DNA of 64,000 nucleotides from Phycicoccus avicenniae (GCF_018139485.1 NZ_JAGSNF010000017.1:1-64000), one strand, 5' to 3'. Shown: positions 1 to 8,516, numbered from the stretch's first letter. Numbers and translations are program-made. Notes: generated by a model not told the origin, from the letters alone.

Positions 1-686
1 CGGTTGGCGATGAGCAGCTCGCCCGGGACGCGGGGCCGGGTGGCGCCGGTGCGTGGCGCCCGGCGGGCACGGCCGGTGCGCAGCGCGGTGTGCAGGTCCT
101 TGCGCAGCGACCCGCGGCCCTGGACGTACAGCTCGGTGTAGAGCGTCTCGTGGGAGACCCGCATCGAGCCATCATCGGGGAAGACCACCCGCAGCCGATG
201 GGAGACCTGCTGCGGGCTCATCCGCTGGCTGCCTCCCAGCCACGCCTGCACCGTGGCCGCCAGCACCCGGTGCCGGGAGAGCTTCGTCGGCTTCGGCCGG
301 CGTGCCCGGTCCTCGGTGCGCACCTGCGCGATCCGCGCCGCGTAGGGCCGTAACCCCGGCCTGCCGGCCTGGGTGCCTCCCACCCCCCGGTGGTTACGGG
401 CGACCTCCCGACAGATCGTCGAGCGCGCCCGGCCCGTGGCTCGCGCGATCTCGGCCCGGCTGTGGCCCGCGGCGAGCATCTCCTCGACCAGCTCCCGCTC
501 CTCGAACGAGAGCCGGAACCCACTGTCGGCAACACGCATCCTGATCACCCCGCCAGCCTCGCGGACCCACCGGTACGCCACATGGGTGCCCACCCCGGCA
601 ACCTCAGCCGCGACCTCCACCCGTCCGTGCCGGCGGTACTCCCGCCAGAACACATCCTCGAAACGACGAGCCACCTTCAACGTCAC
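1..686 (-). CDS. IS30-family transposase, N-terminal part (cut by window edge)
   Basis: The minus-strand frame stays open from a GTG at 686, preceded by a GGAGGTG ribosome site, to the window edge, giving about 228 residues. Residues about 50-90 form the IS30 helix-turn-helix (LSFEEREL ... SRAEIARATGR ... STICREVARN), which binds the element ends; a second conserved block (RMSPQQVSHRL ... VSHETLYTELY) follows before the DDE catalytic core, which lies beyond the window. IS30 transposases of this type usually exceed 380 residues, so the gene is truncated only by the window. The stronger-looking ATG at 539 would remove 49 conserved residues, so the GTG is preferred. Confidence 0.85.
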   Translation of the reverse strand, partial: MTLKVARRFEDVFWREYRRHGRVEVAAEVAGVGTHVAYRWVREAGGVIRMRVADSGFRLSFEERELVEEMLAAGHSRAEIARATGRARSTICREVARNHRGVGGTQAGRPGLRPYAARIAQVRTEDRARRPKPTKLSRHRVLAATVQAWLGGSQRMSPQQVSHRLRVVFPDDGSMRVSHETLYTELYVQGRGSLRKDLHTALRTGRARRAPRTGATRPRVPGELLIAN

Positions 687-699
687 AACACACCTCCGC

Positions 700-726
700 A
701 GGTCGTGTTGCACTCACCCCTTGAAG
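700..726. repeat. Probable terminal inverted repeat of the IS30 element
   Basis: The stretch just upstream of the transposase, containing GTGTTGCACTCACCCC and TTGAA, looks like an IS30-type terminal repeat and lies where the element should end. The other end is outside the window, so the pairing cannot be checked. Boundaries are approximate. Confidence 0.45.
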
Positions 727-742
727 TCGCCGGCCCGATGCC

Positions 743-757
743 CTGCGTGTTGCCCGA
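743..757 (+). repeat. Single copy of a 15-bp motif shared with the hairpin at 32,485-32,534
   Basis: CTGCGTGTTGCCCGA occurs here and, as both arms of a perfect inverted repeat, at 32,485-32,534. Here only one arm is visible, immediately outside the IS30 end; the partner may lie on the far side of the insertion sequence (inference). Confidence 0.6.
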
Positions 758-813
758 TCTCGACGGCGGAGCGGGACGGACGGTCCGCCGGATGCCGCGC
801 GACCGCGACGCCG

Positions 814-1374
814 TCAGTCGCCGAGGACCGCCATGTAGTGCACGTCGACCCACGCGTCGTCGAGGAGCAGGGCGTCCCGTCCCGTGCCCTCGTGGACGAA
901 CCCCGCCTTCTCGTAGACGTGTCGGGCGCGGTCGTTGAAGGCGTACACCTCGAGCGAGATCCGGTGCAGCCCCATCGTCCGCAGCCCGTGCTCGACGACG
1001 AGCCGGGTCGCCTCGGTCCCGAGCCCCCGGCCCCGCCCCGCGGCGCCGACCAGCGTCCGGAACCCGCACGACCGGTTGCCCTCGTCCCAGTCGCCCAGCA
1101 CGACCTCCCCGACGAGGTCCCCGCTCTCCCGGTCGACGACACCCAGGACGAGCCGGTCGTCCGCGACCGCCCACGCCCCGTAGACCTCCCGCAGACGCTC
1201 GGGCGGGATCGGATCGGGCGCCTCGCCCCGGCGGTGGACCGACCCCGTCATCCAGGCGATGTCGGGGTCCTCGGCGACGATCCGGTCGATGACGTCGGCG
1301 TCCTCGGCCCGGATCGGACGCAGCACGACGAGCTCCCCCTCGAGCGTCGGCTTGTCCGTGAACGGCGTGCTCAT
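814..1374 (-). CDS. GNAT-family N-acetyltransferase (RimJ/RimL type)
   Basis: A 186-residue protein with the whole GNAT fold: an N-terminal strand LEGELVVLRPIRAEDAD, a central strand LVGEVVLGDWDEGNRSCGFRT, and the acetyl-CoA loop GRGRGLGTEATRLVVEHGL at about residues 112-130, followed by LHRISLEVYAFNDRARHVYEKAGF, typical of RimJ/RimL-like enzymes that acetylate ribosomal protein N-termini or small amines. The substrate cannot be told. The ATG overlaps the stop of the upstream DUF2200 gene (ATGA), so the two are translationally coupled. Confidence 0.85.
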   Translation of the reverse strand: MSTPFTDKPTLEGELVVLRPIRAEDADVIDRIVAEDPDIAWMTGSVHRRGEAPDPIPPERLREVYGAWAVADDRLVLGVVDRESGDLVGEVVLGDWDEGNRSCGFRTLVGAAGRGRGLGTEATRLVVEHGLRTMGLHRISLEVYAFNDRARHVYEKAGFVHEGTGRDALLLDDAWVDVHYMAVLGD

Positions 1375-1724
1375 CCCCCGCGCTTGACCGACTCGAGCCT
1401 CTTCCCCCTCGCGACCTCGTCGACGACCTTGTCGAGCTGGCGGACCTTGCGCATCACGGGGTCCTCGATCTCCTCGACCCGGTGCCCGCAGATGACGCCG
1501 GTGATGAGCTCGGCGTGCGGGGAGTAGGCGGGCGCCTGCGCGAAGAACGTCTCCACGTCGGTCTCGTCGTCGAGCACCCGCTGCAGGCCGGCCTCGTCGT
1601 ACCCGGTGAGCCAGTGGATGACGTCGTCGAGCTCGCCCTTCGTGCGCCCCTTGCGCTCGACCTTCGCGACGTAGTGCGGGTAGATGCTCGCGAACGGCGT
1701 CGTGAAGATGCGGTGCCCGGCCAT
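1371..1724 (-). CDS. DUF2200 domain-containing protein
   Basis: 117 residues, full length for the DUF2200 family (cytosolic, function unknown). Conserved features: the N-terminal HRIFTTPFASIYPHYVAKVERKGR, the segment VIHWLTGYD and the C-terminal MRKVRQLDKVVDEVARGK. It starts an operon with the acetyltransferase through a 4-bp overlap. A CACACT hexamer ends 6 nt before the ATG and no ribosome site is visible, so the mRNA is probably leaderless. Confidence 0.85.
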   Translation of the reverse strand: MAGHRIFTTPFASIYPHYVAKVERKGRTKGELDDVIHWLTGYDEAGLQRVLDDETDVETFFAQAPAYSPHAELITGVICGHRVEEIEDPVMRKVRQLDKVVDEVARGKRLESVKRGG

Positions 1725-1818
1725 ACGCGCAGTGTGCCAGCGCCCGACCCCGTCGCGCCACGGTCTTCCCCGGCGACCGCTGACCCCGCACGCCGGCCGC
1801 CGCCGGCCTCACCGGACG

Positions 1819-2550
1819 TCAGACCCCGCCGCGCTCCAGCCGGTCGAGGTCGCGGACGGCGTAGCGGTGGTGCTCCCACTCCTCCTCGAGGATCGTCTGG
1901 ACGCAGGACAGCACCGTCTCGGGGTACTCCGGCGCCCACGGGTTGCGGCACTCCGCCACGAGGTCGTCCTCGGTGACCCCGGCGAGGAACGAGCGCACCA
2001 TCGCGACCCGCTCGTCGCGTGCGGCGAGGACCTCGGACCACGTCGGGTTCGGCGTCGAGAACACCGACGGGTCGTGGCCGTCGGCCTCGTACTCCGCGTT
2101 CGGCACGCCGACCGGGTGGTACGGCCGCTCCACCCCCTGGACCGCCCGGCGCAGCCAGGTGTCGGTCGCCATGACGAGGTGGCGGAGGGTCTCGGCGAAG
2201 GACCACTCGCCGTCGACCCGCACCTCGAGCGACCCCACCGGCATCGCCTCGGCGCGCTCGACGGTCGCGGCCCACGTGGTCTCCAGGGCGGCCCACGCCG
2301 ACCGCAGCCCGTCGGGGGTGTCGGCGGTACGCAGCGACCGCCCGGGAAATCGGCGGTCCAGCTCGGCGTCGACGAAGGGGACGACGTCGACACCGTTGAC
2401 GAGGAGCGGCTCCTCCGGGTCGAGCCACGGGGCGTCGAGATCGGTCCCTCGGACCTCGACCCCGCGCAGGACGGCGCCGGAGAGGTCGCACCGGGTGAAG
2501 CGGGCACCGCGCAGGTCGGTGTCGACGAAGCGGCCGGGCTCCTCGCTCAT
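1819..2550 (-). CDS. DinB-superfamily protein with N-terminal pentapeptide-like stretch
   Basis: 243 residues. The start (GRFVDTDLRGARFTRCDLSGAVLRGVEVRGTDL) reads as one or two pentapeptide-repeat coils. The rest is a DinB four-helix bundle with metal-site-like histidines in TLRHLVMATDTWLRRAV and near the C-terminus in EEEWEHHRYAVRDLDRL. DinB proteins include mycothiol- and bacillithiol-dependent transferases, but no activity can be assigned. CACGAT 6 nt before the ATG suggests a leaderless start; an upstream in-frame extension is GC-rich low-complexity sequence and was rejected. Confidence 0.75.
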   Translation of the reverse strand: MSEEPGRFVDTDLRGARFTRCDLSGAVLRGVEVRGTDLDAPWLDPEEPLLVNGVDVVPFVDAELDRRFPGRSLRTADTPDGLRSAWAALETTWAATVERAEAMPVGSLEVRVDGEWSFAETLRHLVMATDTWLRRAVQGVERPYHPVGVPNAEYEADGHDPSVFSTPNPTWSEVLAARDERVAMVRSFLAGVTEDDLVAECRNPWAPEYPETVLSCVQTILEEEWEHHRYAVRDLDRLERGGV

Positions 2551-2556
2551 CCCGGC

Positions 2557-2562
2557 ATCGTG
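2557..2562 (-). promoter_or_regulatory. -10 hexamer (CACGAT) of the DinB-like gene
   Basis: CACGAT on the minus strand, 6 nt before the ATG at 2550, fits the leaderless pattern repeated through this window. Confidence 0.45.
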
Positions 2563-2605
2563 GCAGACCGGGTCCGCCGCCGCAGCCCGACCGGCCCGCG
2601 GCGGG

Positions 2606-2677
2606 GCGGCCGGATGAGCCCGCGACGTGGGCGGCCGGATGAGCCCGCGACGGGCGGCCGGGTCAGACCGCGACGGG
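2606..2677. repeat. Three tandem copies of a 23-25 bp GC-rich repeat
   Basis: GCGGCCGGATGAGCCCGCGA occurs at 2606 and 2631, and a diverged copy begins at 2654. The array lies between the start of the DinB-like gene and the end of the hydrolase gene, outside coding sequence. Confidence 0.75.
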
Positions 2678-2687
2678 GATGACCGGG

Positions 2688-3659
2688 TCATCCCGCGTCG
2701 AGGACGCGCTCGACGGCGTCCGCGACGGCGGCCACGGCCTCCTCCTCGAGGATCACCGCGTAGTGGTTCGTGTCGACACCGGTCGTGCGCAGGGCGTCCG
2801 GCAGGTCGAGCGCCGCCAGCCGCCCGTCGTCGTAGAGACCTTGCGGCTCGTCCTGGAGGCCCCGGTGGGCCCACACGAGCTCGACGGGCAGTCCGTGCCC
2901 GACCGCGACCCGAGCGGCGGCGTGCGCCTCGGGGTCGGCGAGCACGTCCGCGCCGTCCTGGCGCACCGCGTCGAGGACGCACGAGCTGCGCCACCCGGCG
3001 CCCGCGTCCTCGGCACTCCCCGCGTCCGCATCGCCCCGGTCCGCGCCGCCCGCGGCGACGAGGTCGTGCAGCACGTAGCGCCGCACCGCCTCCCCCGCCG
3101 GCCCGCGCAGCACCGGTCCGATCGCCGGGTGGGCGTCCCAGAAGGCCAGGTACTCGTCCTCGTCGGCGAACCGCATCGACAGCCGCTCCATCGCGGGACC
3201 GAGCACGGCGGCCAGCGCGGCGTCGACGTCGAGGTCCGCCGGCGCCGGGAAGGCCAGCCCGCCGTCGACGAGGACCACACCGCCGAACCGGTCGGGGTAG
3301 CGGGCGGCGGCGAGCGCCGTGACGAACCCGCCCATCGAGTGCCCGACGAGGACGGGGCGCGCGGCGAAGGCGGAGGCGACGGCGGCGAGGTCGTCGGCGT
3401 GCACCCCGAGCCCGTAGGGGCCGGCGGCGTCGGCGCTCGCGGCCCGCCCGCGCAGGTCGGGCGCGAGGACGCGGACGGCTCCCGGGCGACGACGGCCGAG
3501 CTCGTCGGCGACCCGCTGCCAGGACAGCCCGTTCGCGGTGATGCCGTGGGCGGCGAGGACGACCGGGGCCTCGGGGTCCACCGGACCGGCGACGAGGTCG
3601 TGGACGGCGAGGTGGCCCTCGGGCAGCTCGAGGGCGAACGTCGGCTCGGTGGGGGTCAT
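2688..3659 (-). CDS. Alpha/beta hydrolase, last gene of the Liv-type transporter operon
   Basis: 323 residues with the alpha/beta-hydrolase fold: oxyanion segment AAHGITANGLSW (about 37-47), an acid-loop region LAPDLRGRAAS, nucleophile elbow GHSMGG with Ser at about 108, and a C-terminal histidine in TNHYAVILEEEAV. Such enzymes cleave esters, amides or C-C bonds; no closer assignment is possible. The ATG overlaps the livM stop (ATGA), making it the coupled fifth downstream gene of the importer operon. This suggests, as inference, that it hydrolyses an imported compound or its derivative. Confidence 0.8.
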   Translation of the reverse strand: MTPTEPTFALELPEGHLAVHDLVAGPVDPEAPVVLAAHGITANGLSWQRVADELGRRRPGAVRVLAPDLRGRAASADAAGPYGLGVHADDLAAVASAFAARPVLVGHSMGGFVTALAAARYPDRFGGVVLVDGGLAFPAPADLDVDAALAAVLGPAMERLSMRFADEDEYLAFWDAHPAIGPVLRGPAGEAVRRYVLHDLVAAGGADRGDADAGSAEDAGAGWRSSCVLDAVRQDGADVLADPEAHAAARVAVGHGLPVELVWAHRGLQDEPQGLYDDGRLAALDLPDALRTTGVDTNHYAVILEEEAVAAVADAVERVLDAG

Positions 3660-4753
3660 GGACGCACAGCCTTCCGCACGAGCCGGCCGCCGAGCCCGGT
3701 GAGCCCCGTCGGGGCGAAGTACACGACGACGACGAAGAACGTCCCGAGGATGAACAGCGGCTCCCCGAGGACGTCGGCGAGGACGTCCGGCAGCACGTCG
3801 AACACCCCGGACCCGCTCGCCTCGACGAGCCGGGCGTCGGCGTAGTGGTAGAGGAACCCGCCGACGAGGGCGCCCCAGCGGCTGCCGGCGCCGCCGAGGA
3901 CGACCATGACGAGCAGGGCGAGGGTGAACTCCGCCGACGTCAGGTGCGGGCTCGACCCGCCGAGCACGAGGGCGTGGACGACGCCGCCGAGGCCGCCGAG
4001 GAAGGCCCCGACGACGATGGCGAGCAGCTTGACCCGGTAGGTCGTGAAGCCGAGAACGGCCGCCCGGCCCTCGTTCTCGCGCACGGCGGCCATCGCGTGC
4101 CCGGCGCGGGAGGCGACGAGCGCCTGGACGAGGAGGAAGGCGACGACGACGAACCCGAGCGCCAGCCAGTACCGGTAGGGCGCGTTGGACACCCCGACGA
4201 GGATCGACGGGACGGCGTCGCGGGCGAGCGCCTTGCCCTCCTCGCCGCCGGTGACCCCACCCGGGTCGCGCAGGACGATGATCGACGCCGCCTGCGCGAA
4301 CGCCAGCGTCACCATCGCGAAGGCGATGCCCCCGACGCGCAGCGCGATGCCGCCGACGACGACGGCGAGGAGCGTCGTCCCGCCGAGCGCGACGAGCAGG
4401 GCGAGCGGCAGGGGCATCGACCACGACGACACCGAGATCGTCAGCAGGTAGCTGCCGGACGCGACGAACAGCGCGTGCCCGAAGCTCAGCAGCCCGGTCC
4501 GGCCGAAGATCACGTCGTAGCTGAGCGCGAAGCCGGCGAACACGAGGCACGTCGCGAGCAGCTGCATCGAGCCGGGCCCGTTGACCCGGCCGGGCAGCAG
4601 GCCGGGCAGCTCGACCGGCACGTACGGCAGCCAGGCGAGGACGAGGAGCAGGACGACCGGCGGCAGGTGCCGCAGCCAGGGTGGGCGGCGCCGCGGTCCG
4701 GGCTCGGGCTCCACGGCGTCGGGGCGGGTGGGGGTCGCGACGTCGGCGGTCAT
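3656..4753 (-). CDS. livM: Branched-chain amino acid-type ABC transporter permease LivM
   Basis: 365-residue inner-membrane permease with a cytoplasmic Arg/Pro-rich N-terminus and about eight to ten hydrophobic segments. Family hallmarks: GYDVIFGRTGLLSFGHALF-like segment (here LSYDVIFGRTGLLSFGHA), AVRENEGRAAVLGF (the EAA-like loop contacting the ATPases) and LVMVVLGGAGSRWGALVGGF. LivM pairs with LivH to form the channel. It is coupled by ATGA overlaps to livH upstream and the hydrolase downstream. The solute could be branched-chain amino acids, amides or urea-like compounds. Confidence 0.93.
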   Translation of the reverse strand: MTADVATPTRPDAVEPEPGPRRRPPWLRHLPPVVLLLVLAWLPYVPVELPGLLPGRVNGPGSMQLLATCLVFAGFALSYDVIFGRTGLLSFGHALFVASGSYLLTISVSSWSMPLPLALLVALGGTTLLAVVVGGIALRVGGIAFAMVTLAFAQAASIIVLRDPGGVTGGEEGKALARDAVPSILVGVSNAPYRYWLALGFVVVAFLLVQALVASRAGHAMAAVRENEGRAAVLGFTTYRVKLLAIVVGAFLGGLGGVVHALVLGGSSPHLTSAEFTLALLVMVVLGGAGSRWGALVGGFLYHYADARLVEASGSGVFDVLPDVLADVLGEPLFILGTFFVVVVYFAPTGLTGLGGRLVRKAVRP

Positions 4754-5634
4754 GCGTGGGCTCCCTGGAGCGAGGACGGACGCAGCAGGAGGACGAGGGC
4801 GAGGAGCAGGACGACCGACAGGTCCCCGATGCCGCTCGCCGCGTAGTAGTTCGCGAGCTGCTGGACGAGGCCGACGGCGAACGCGGCGACGGCGGTCCCC
4901 GTGAGCGACCCCATGCCGCCGATGACGACGACGATGAACGCGTAGATGAGCAGCGACCCGCCCTGGAGCGGCGAGACCGTCCCGGCGTACTGCGAGAACA
5001 GCACCCCCGCGAGCGCGGCGACGGCGCCGCCGAGGCCGAAGACGATCGTGAAGGTCCGCTGCACGTCGATGCCGAGCGCCTCGACCATCGTCCGGTTCTC
5101 GACACCGGCGCGGATGACGAGCCCGAGCCGGGTGTACCGCAGCAGCGCGAGCAGCCCGCCGAGCAGGAGGAGGGCCACCGCGAGGTAGACGAACCGGTCG
5201 ACCGGCAGCCGCGCCCCGAGGACGTCGACCGTGCCGCGCATGAACGACGGCTTGGCGACCGGGTAGGGGTCGCTGCCGAACACGCCCTGGACGGCGGCGA
5301 CGCTCGCGAGCGAGAGCCCGACGGTCACGAGCACCTGCTGGATGTGGTGCCGGTACAGCGGCCGGATGAGGACGACCTCCACGACGACGCCGACGAGGGT
5401 GCCGACGACGAGGGCCACGAGGACGGCGACCAGGAGGCGGAGGCCGACGGCGGTGCTCGACGGCATCGCGTCCATCGTCACCCAGGCGGCGTACGCGCCC
5501 GCGGTCATGAACGAGCCGTGGGCGAAGTTGAGGACCCCCATGAGCCCGTAGATGAGGGACAGGCCGGAGGCGGCGAGGAAGTACAGCGCCCCGAGGCCGA
5601 GCCCGGTGACGAGGATGAGGAGCAGGTCGCTCAT
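4750..5634 (-). CDS. livH: Branched-chain amino acid-type ABC transporter permease LivH
   Basis: 294-residue inner-membrane permease with about eight hydrophobic segments. Recognisable LivH motifs are LSLIYGLMGVLNFAHGSFMTAGAY near the N-terminus, the cytoplasmic loop RAGVENRTMVEALGI that docks on the ATPases, and IVVVIGGMGSLTGTAVAA near the C-terminus. It is coupled to livF upstream and livM downstream by ATGA overlaps. Confidence 0.93.
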   Translation of the reverse strand: MSDLLLILVTGLGLGALYFLAASGLSLIYGLMGVLNFAHGSFMTAGAYAAWVTMDAMPSSTAVGLRLLVAVLVALVVGTLVGVVVEVVLIRPLYRHHIQQVLVTVGLSLASVAAVQGVFGSDPYPVAKPSFMRGTVDVLGARLPVDRFVYLAVALLLLGGLLALLRYTRLGLVIRAGVENRTMVEALGIDVQRTFTIVFGLGGAVAALAGVLFSQYAGTVSPLQGGSLLIYAFIVVVIGGMGSLTGTAVAAFAVGLVQQLANYYAASGIGDLSVVLLLALVLLLRPSSLQGAHA

Positions 5635-6344
5635 GCCGCCCCCTTCGCCCGCATCGAGACACCGAGCAGCTCGGTCGTCAGCTCCGGGTCCTCGACGAGG
5701 GCCGCGGCGTCGCCGCGGTGGACGACGGTGCCCGCGTCGAGGACGACGACGGTGTCGGCGATGCGCCGCACGAGGGGCAGGTTCTGCTCGACGAGGAGGA
5801 TCGGCGTCGTCGTCGCGACCCGGGCGAGGACGTCGGCGACCTCGGTGACGAGCTTCGGCGCGAGCCCCTTGGTCGGCTCGTCGACGAGGAGCAGGTCGTT
5901 GTCGCGCAGCAGGACCCGGGCGAGGGAGACCATCTGCTGCTGGCCGCCGGACAGGGTGCCGGCCCGCTGGTGGCGGCGGGCGACGAGGTCGGGGAAGAGC
6001 TCGCCGACGATCGGCGCGTCGACCCCGCTCGCCTGGTCGACGAGGCGGAGGTTCTCGTCGACGGTGAGCCCGCCGAAGACCTCGCGGTCCTCGGGGACGT
6101 ACCCGACGCCCCCGGCGACGATGCGGTGGGTGCGCTCGCCCTGGACCTCGCGGTCGCGTACCCGGATGGTGCCGGTGCGCGGGGCGAGGCCGAGGACGGC
6201 CTTGAGGGTCGTCGTCTTGCCGACGCCGTTGCGCCCGAGCAGGGCGGTGACGCCGGTGTCGGGGACCTCGAAGGACACCCCTTGCAGGACGTGCGAGCCG
6301 CCGTAGCGGACGTGCACGTCCTCGAGGGTGAGGACGCTGGTCAC
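5631..6344 (-). CDS. livF: ABC transporter ATP-binding protein LivF
   Basis: 237-residue ATPase of the LivF type. Walker A GRNGVGKT (about 37-44), Q-loop region VGYVPEDREVF, signature LSGGQQQ followed by ARVL, and Walker B LLLVDEPTKGL are all intact. The LivF-typical PEDREVF segment separates it from the LivG paralogue. GTG start, overlapping the livG stop (GTGA). Confidence 0.93.
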   Translation of the reverse strand: MTSVLTLEDVHVRYGGSHVLQGVSFEVPDTGVTALLGRNGVGKTTTLKAVLGLAPRTGTIRVRDREVQGERTHRIVAGGVGYVPEDREVFGGLTVDENLRLVDQASGVDAPIVGELFPDLVARRHQRAGTLSGGQQQMVSLARVLLRDNDLLLVDEPTKGLAPKLVTEVADVLARVATTTPILLVEQNLPLVRRIADTVVVLDAGTVVHRGDAAALVEDPELTTELLGVSMRAKGAA

Positions 6345-7075
6345 AGTGCTTCTCCCAGGTAGGCCTGCTGGACGCGGTCGTCGGAGGTGACCTCGTCGGG
6401 GGTGCCGACGGCGAGCATCGACCCGTGGTGCAGGACGGCGACACGGTCGGCGAGACCGAGGACGACGTGCATGTGGTGCTCGACCATCGCGACGGCCACC
6501 CCGGAGTCGCGGACGGCGCCGATGATGCCGGTGAGCCCGTCGACGTCCTCGGCCGAGACGCCGGCCATCGGCTCGTCGAGCAGGAGCGCCCGGGGCTCGG
6601 ACGCCAGGGCCATCGCGAGCTCGAGCTTGCGGCGACCGCCGTGCGAGAGGTCGCCCGCGAGGACGTCGGCGGAGCCGGGCATCGTCACCCGCTCGAGGAG
6701 GTCCTCGATCCGGTCCCGCCCGACGGTCCCGGCCCGTCGGAACGCGGTGATCGGCGAGGCGCCGGAGCCCTGGACGGCCAGCCGGACGTTCTCGCCGGCC
6801 GTGAGCCCGTCGAAGAGCGCCGAGGTCTGGAAGGAGCGAGCGAGCCCCATCCGGGACCTGCGGGTGGCCGAGGCCCGGCTCACGTCCTCCCCGTCGAGGG
6901 TGACCCGGCCGGTGCTCGGACGGGTCACCCCCGAGAGGATGTTGACGAGCGAGGACTTCCCGGCACCGTTCGGGCCGATGATCCCGACGAGCTCACCCGG
7001 CGCGACGTCGAGGCTGACGTCGTCGAGGATCTGCGCGCCGCCGACCCGCCAGCCGACGCCCTCCGCCCCGATCAC
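6341..7075 (-). CDS. livG: ABC transporter ATP-binding protein LivG
   Basis: 244-residue ATPase. Walker A GPNGAGKS at about 34-41, the LivG-typical LARSFQTSALFDGLTAGENV, a slightly altered signature LSHGGRRKLELAMAL, and Walker B ALLLDEPMAGVS are present; the usual LSxG signature reads LSHGG. The C-terminal VEHHMHVVLGLADRVAVLHHG is characteristic of LivG/LivF-type subunits. GTG start in GTGA overlap with the upstream receptor gene. Confidence 0.93.
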   Translation of the reverse strand: MIGAEGVGWRVGGAQILDDVSLDVAPGELVGIIGPNGAGKSSLVNILSGVTRPSTGRVTLDGEDVSRASATRRSRMGLARSFQTSALFDGLTAGENVRLAVQGSGASPITAFRRAGTVGRDRIEDLLERVTMPGSADVLAGDLSHGGRRKLELAMALASEPRALLLDEPMAGVSAEDVDGLTGIIGAVRDSGVAVAMVEHHMHVVLGLADRVAVLHHGSMLAVGTPDEVTSDDRVQQAYLGEAL

Positions 7076-8274
7076 TGGTCCGCGACGGGCGGGGCGACGT
7101 CCGCCGGGTCCAGCGTCTCGCCGAGCACCGGGACGACCTTGTCGCCCTGCTGCTCGAGGGTGGCGGTGAACATCGGCTGGAGCAGGGCGTGGTCCTCGGC
7201 GCGGATCTCCATCGCGCCCTTCGGCCCCTCGAAGCTCCAGCCCTCGAGGGCCGCGACCATCGCGTCGGTGTCGTCGGGGCTGGCCTCGAGGGCGTGGACG
7301 ATCATCTGCGCGGCGACGAACCCGTCGTCGGTGAAGAGGTCGACGCTCGCGCCCTGCTCCTCGAGCCCGCTCGCGAGCGCCTGGTAGGCCTCGTTGTCGG
7401 CGGCGCCCTCGAAGAAGTGCGACAGGAAGTCGATCTTCGTCGCCGACTCGCCGAACAGCGCGTGGGTCGGCTTGATGTCGAGACCGGTGACGACGGTCGT
7501 CACGTCGAAGACGCCCTGCTGGGACAGCGTCGTCCACATCTGGGTGGCGTTCGTCCCGGCCCAGGCGACGAACAACAGGTCCGGCTCGGCGGACTTCACC
7601 CGCGAGGCGAACGGGGTGAACTCCGTCGCGGCGGCGGGGACCTCGACGGCGGAGACGTCCGCCCCCTGCTCGCCGAGGATGCTCGTCACGGCGTCGATGT
7701 TGGCCTTGCCGAAGGCGCTGTCCTGGGCGAGGACGGTGACCTTCTTGCCGTCGACGTCGCCGATCATCGTCCCGGCGGTCGCGACGTCCTGGTAGGTCTG
7801 GCGGCCGGAGCGGAAGGTGTAGTCGTTGACCCCGGTCACCGCGTCGACCGCCGCCGGGCCGGACACGAACAGCACCTGGTTGTCCTGCGCGAGCGGCGCG
7901 ACCTGGAGCGCGACGCCCGAGGACGTCGAGCCCGCGAGGACCTGGACGCCCTGGCCGATGAGGTCGGTCGCGGCGGCGACGGCCTTCGCGGGGTCGCCCG
8001 CGTCGTCCTGCTCGGTGACCTCGATCGTGCGACCGTTCACCTCGCCGCTGCCGTCGGTCGCGTAGTCGAGGCCGGCGGCGAAGCCCTGGCGGTACTGCTC
8101 GCCGTAGGACGCGAGCGGGCCGGACTGGGAGTACACGAGGCCGACCTCGATGGGGGCGCCCTCCTCCGCGCCGTCCTCGGCCGGTGCGGAGCCCGGCTGC
8201 CCGGGCGACCCGCAGGCCGTGAGCGTGACGGTCAGGGCGGCGCTCGCCAGGGCGAGGGTCAGGCGACGGGACAC
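7072..8274 (-). CDS. livK: Liv-type ABC transporter substrate-binding lipoprotein
   Basis: 400 residues. The chosen GTG start has an excellent GGAGGAGG site five nucleotides upstream and gives a lipoprotein signal VSRRLTLALASAALTVTLTAC with lipobox LTAC (Cys21); an ATG 30 nt further upstream lacks such a site. The mature part is a periplasmic-binding-protein type 1 domain (VGLVYSQSGPLASYGEQYRQGF ... ARSVD-like core ... LTDDGFVAAQMIVHALE) as in LivK/AmiC/UrtA receptors. It is the first gene of the five-component importer operon and would sit on the outer face of the membrane. Ligand unknown. Confidence 0.9.
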   Translation of the reverse strand: MSRRLTLALASAALTVTLTACGSPGQPGSAPAEDGAEEGAPIEVGLVYSQSGPLASYGEQYRQGFAAGLDYATDGSGEVNGRTIEVTEQDDAGDPAKAVAAATDLIGQGVQVLAGSTSSGVALQVAPLAQDNQVLFVSGPAAVDAVTGVNDYTFRSGRQTYQDVATAGTMIGDVDGKKVTVLAQDSAFGKANIDAVTSILGEQGADVSAVEVPAAATEFTPFASRVKSAEPDLLFVAWAGTNATQMWTTLSQQGVFDVTTVVTGLDIKPTHALFGESATKIDFLSHFFEGAADNEAYQALASGLEEQGASVDLFTDDGFVAAQMIVHALEASPDDTDAMVAALEGWSFEGPKGAMEIRAEDHALLQPMFTATLEQQGDKVVPVLGETLDPADVAPPVADQ

Positions 8275-8516
8275 GGTTCCTCCTCCGGCGGGCGCTCGCG
8301 CCATTGCTGCAACGAGATCCGTTGACGCCCGATCCGACCCGGTGACCGTAGCCGCGACGGCCGACCGGACGTCGTGTGGTCGGCGGCCACATTCCGCCGG
8401 GGAGGGTGTGGCGCCCGGCCACCGTCGAGGACCGCGACCCGGTCGCCTCCGAGGGTCCGGCCTCCGTGCCGGAACAGCGCCCCCGCCGCGCGCGCCGGGG
8501 TGGCAGGCTGGGCGCC
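8275..8516. other. Divergent promoter region, importer operon / alcohol dehydrogenase
   Basis: No gene is visible. The region must carry both promoters. A TACGGT hexamer lies on the minus strand at 8343-8348 (possible -10 of the importer operon) and CAGGCT lies 7 nt before the dehydrogenase start. No clear operator palindrome was found. Confidence 0.4.

Noticed and set aside
2606-2677. CRISPR-like array
   Set aside because: Repeats are adjacent with no spacers and no cas gene is present.
8150-8516. N-terminal extension of the methyltransferase/dehydrogenase frames
   Set aside because: Lies antisense to the lipoprotein signal region of livK and lacks conserved motifs.
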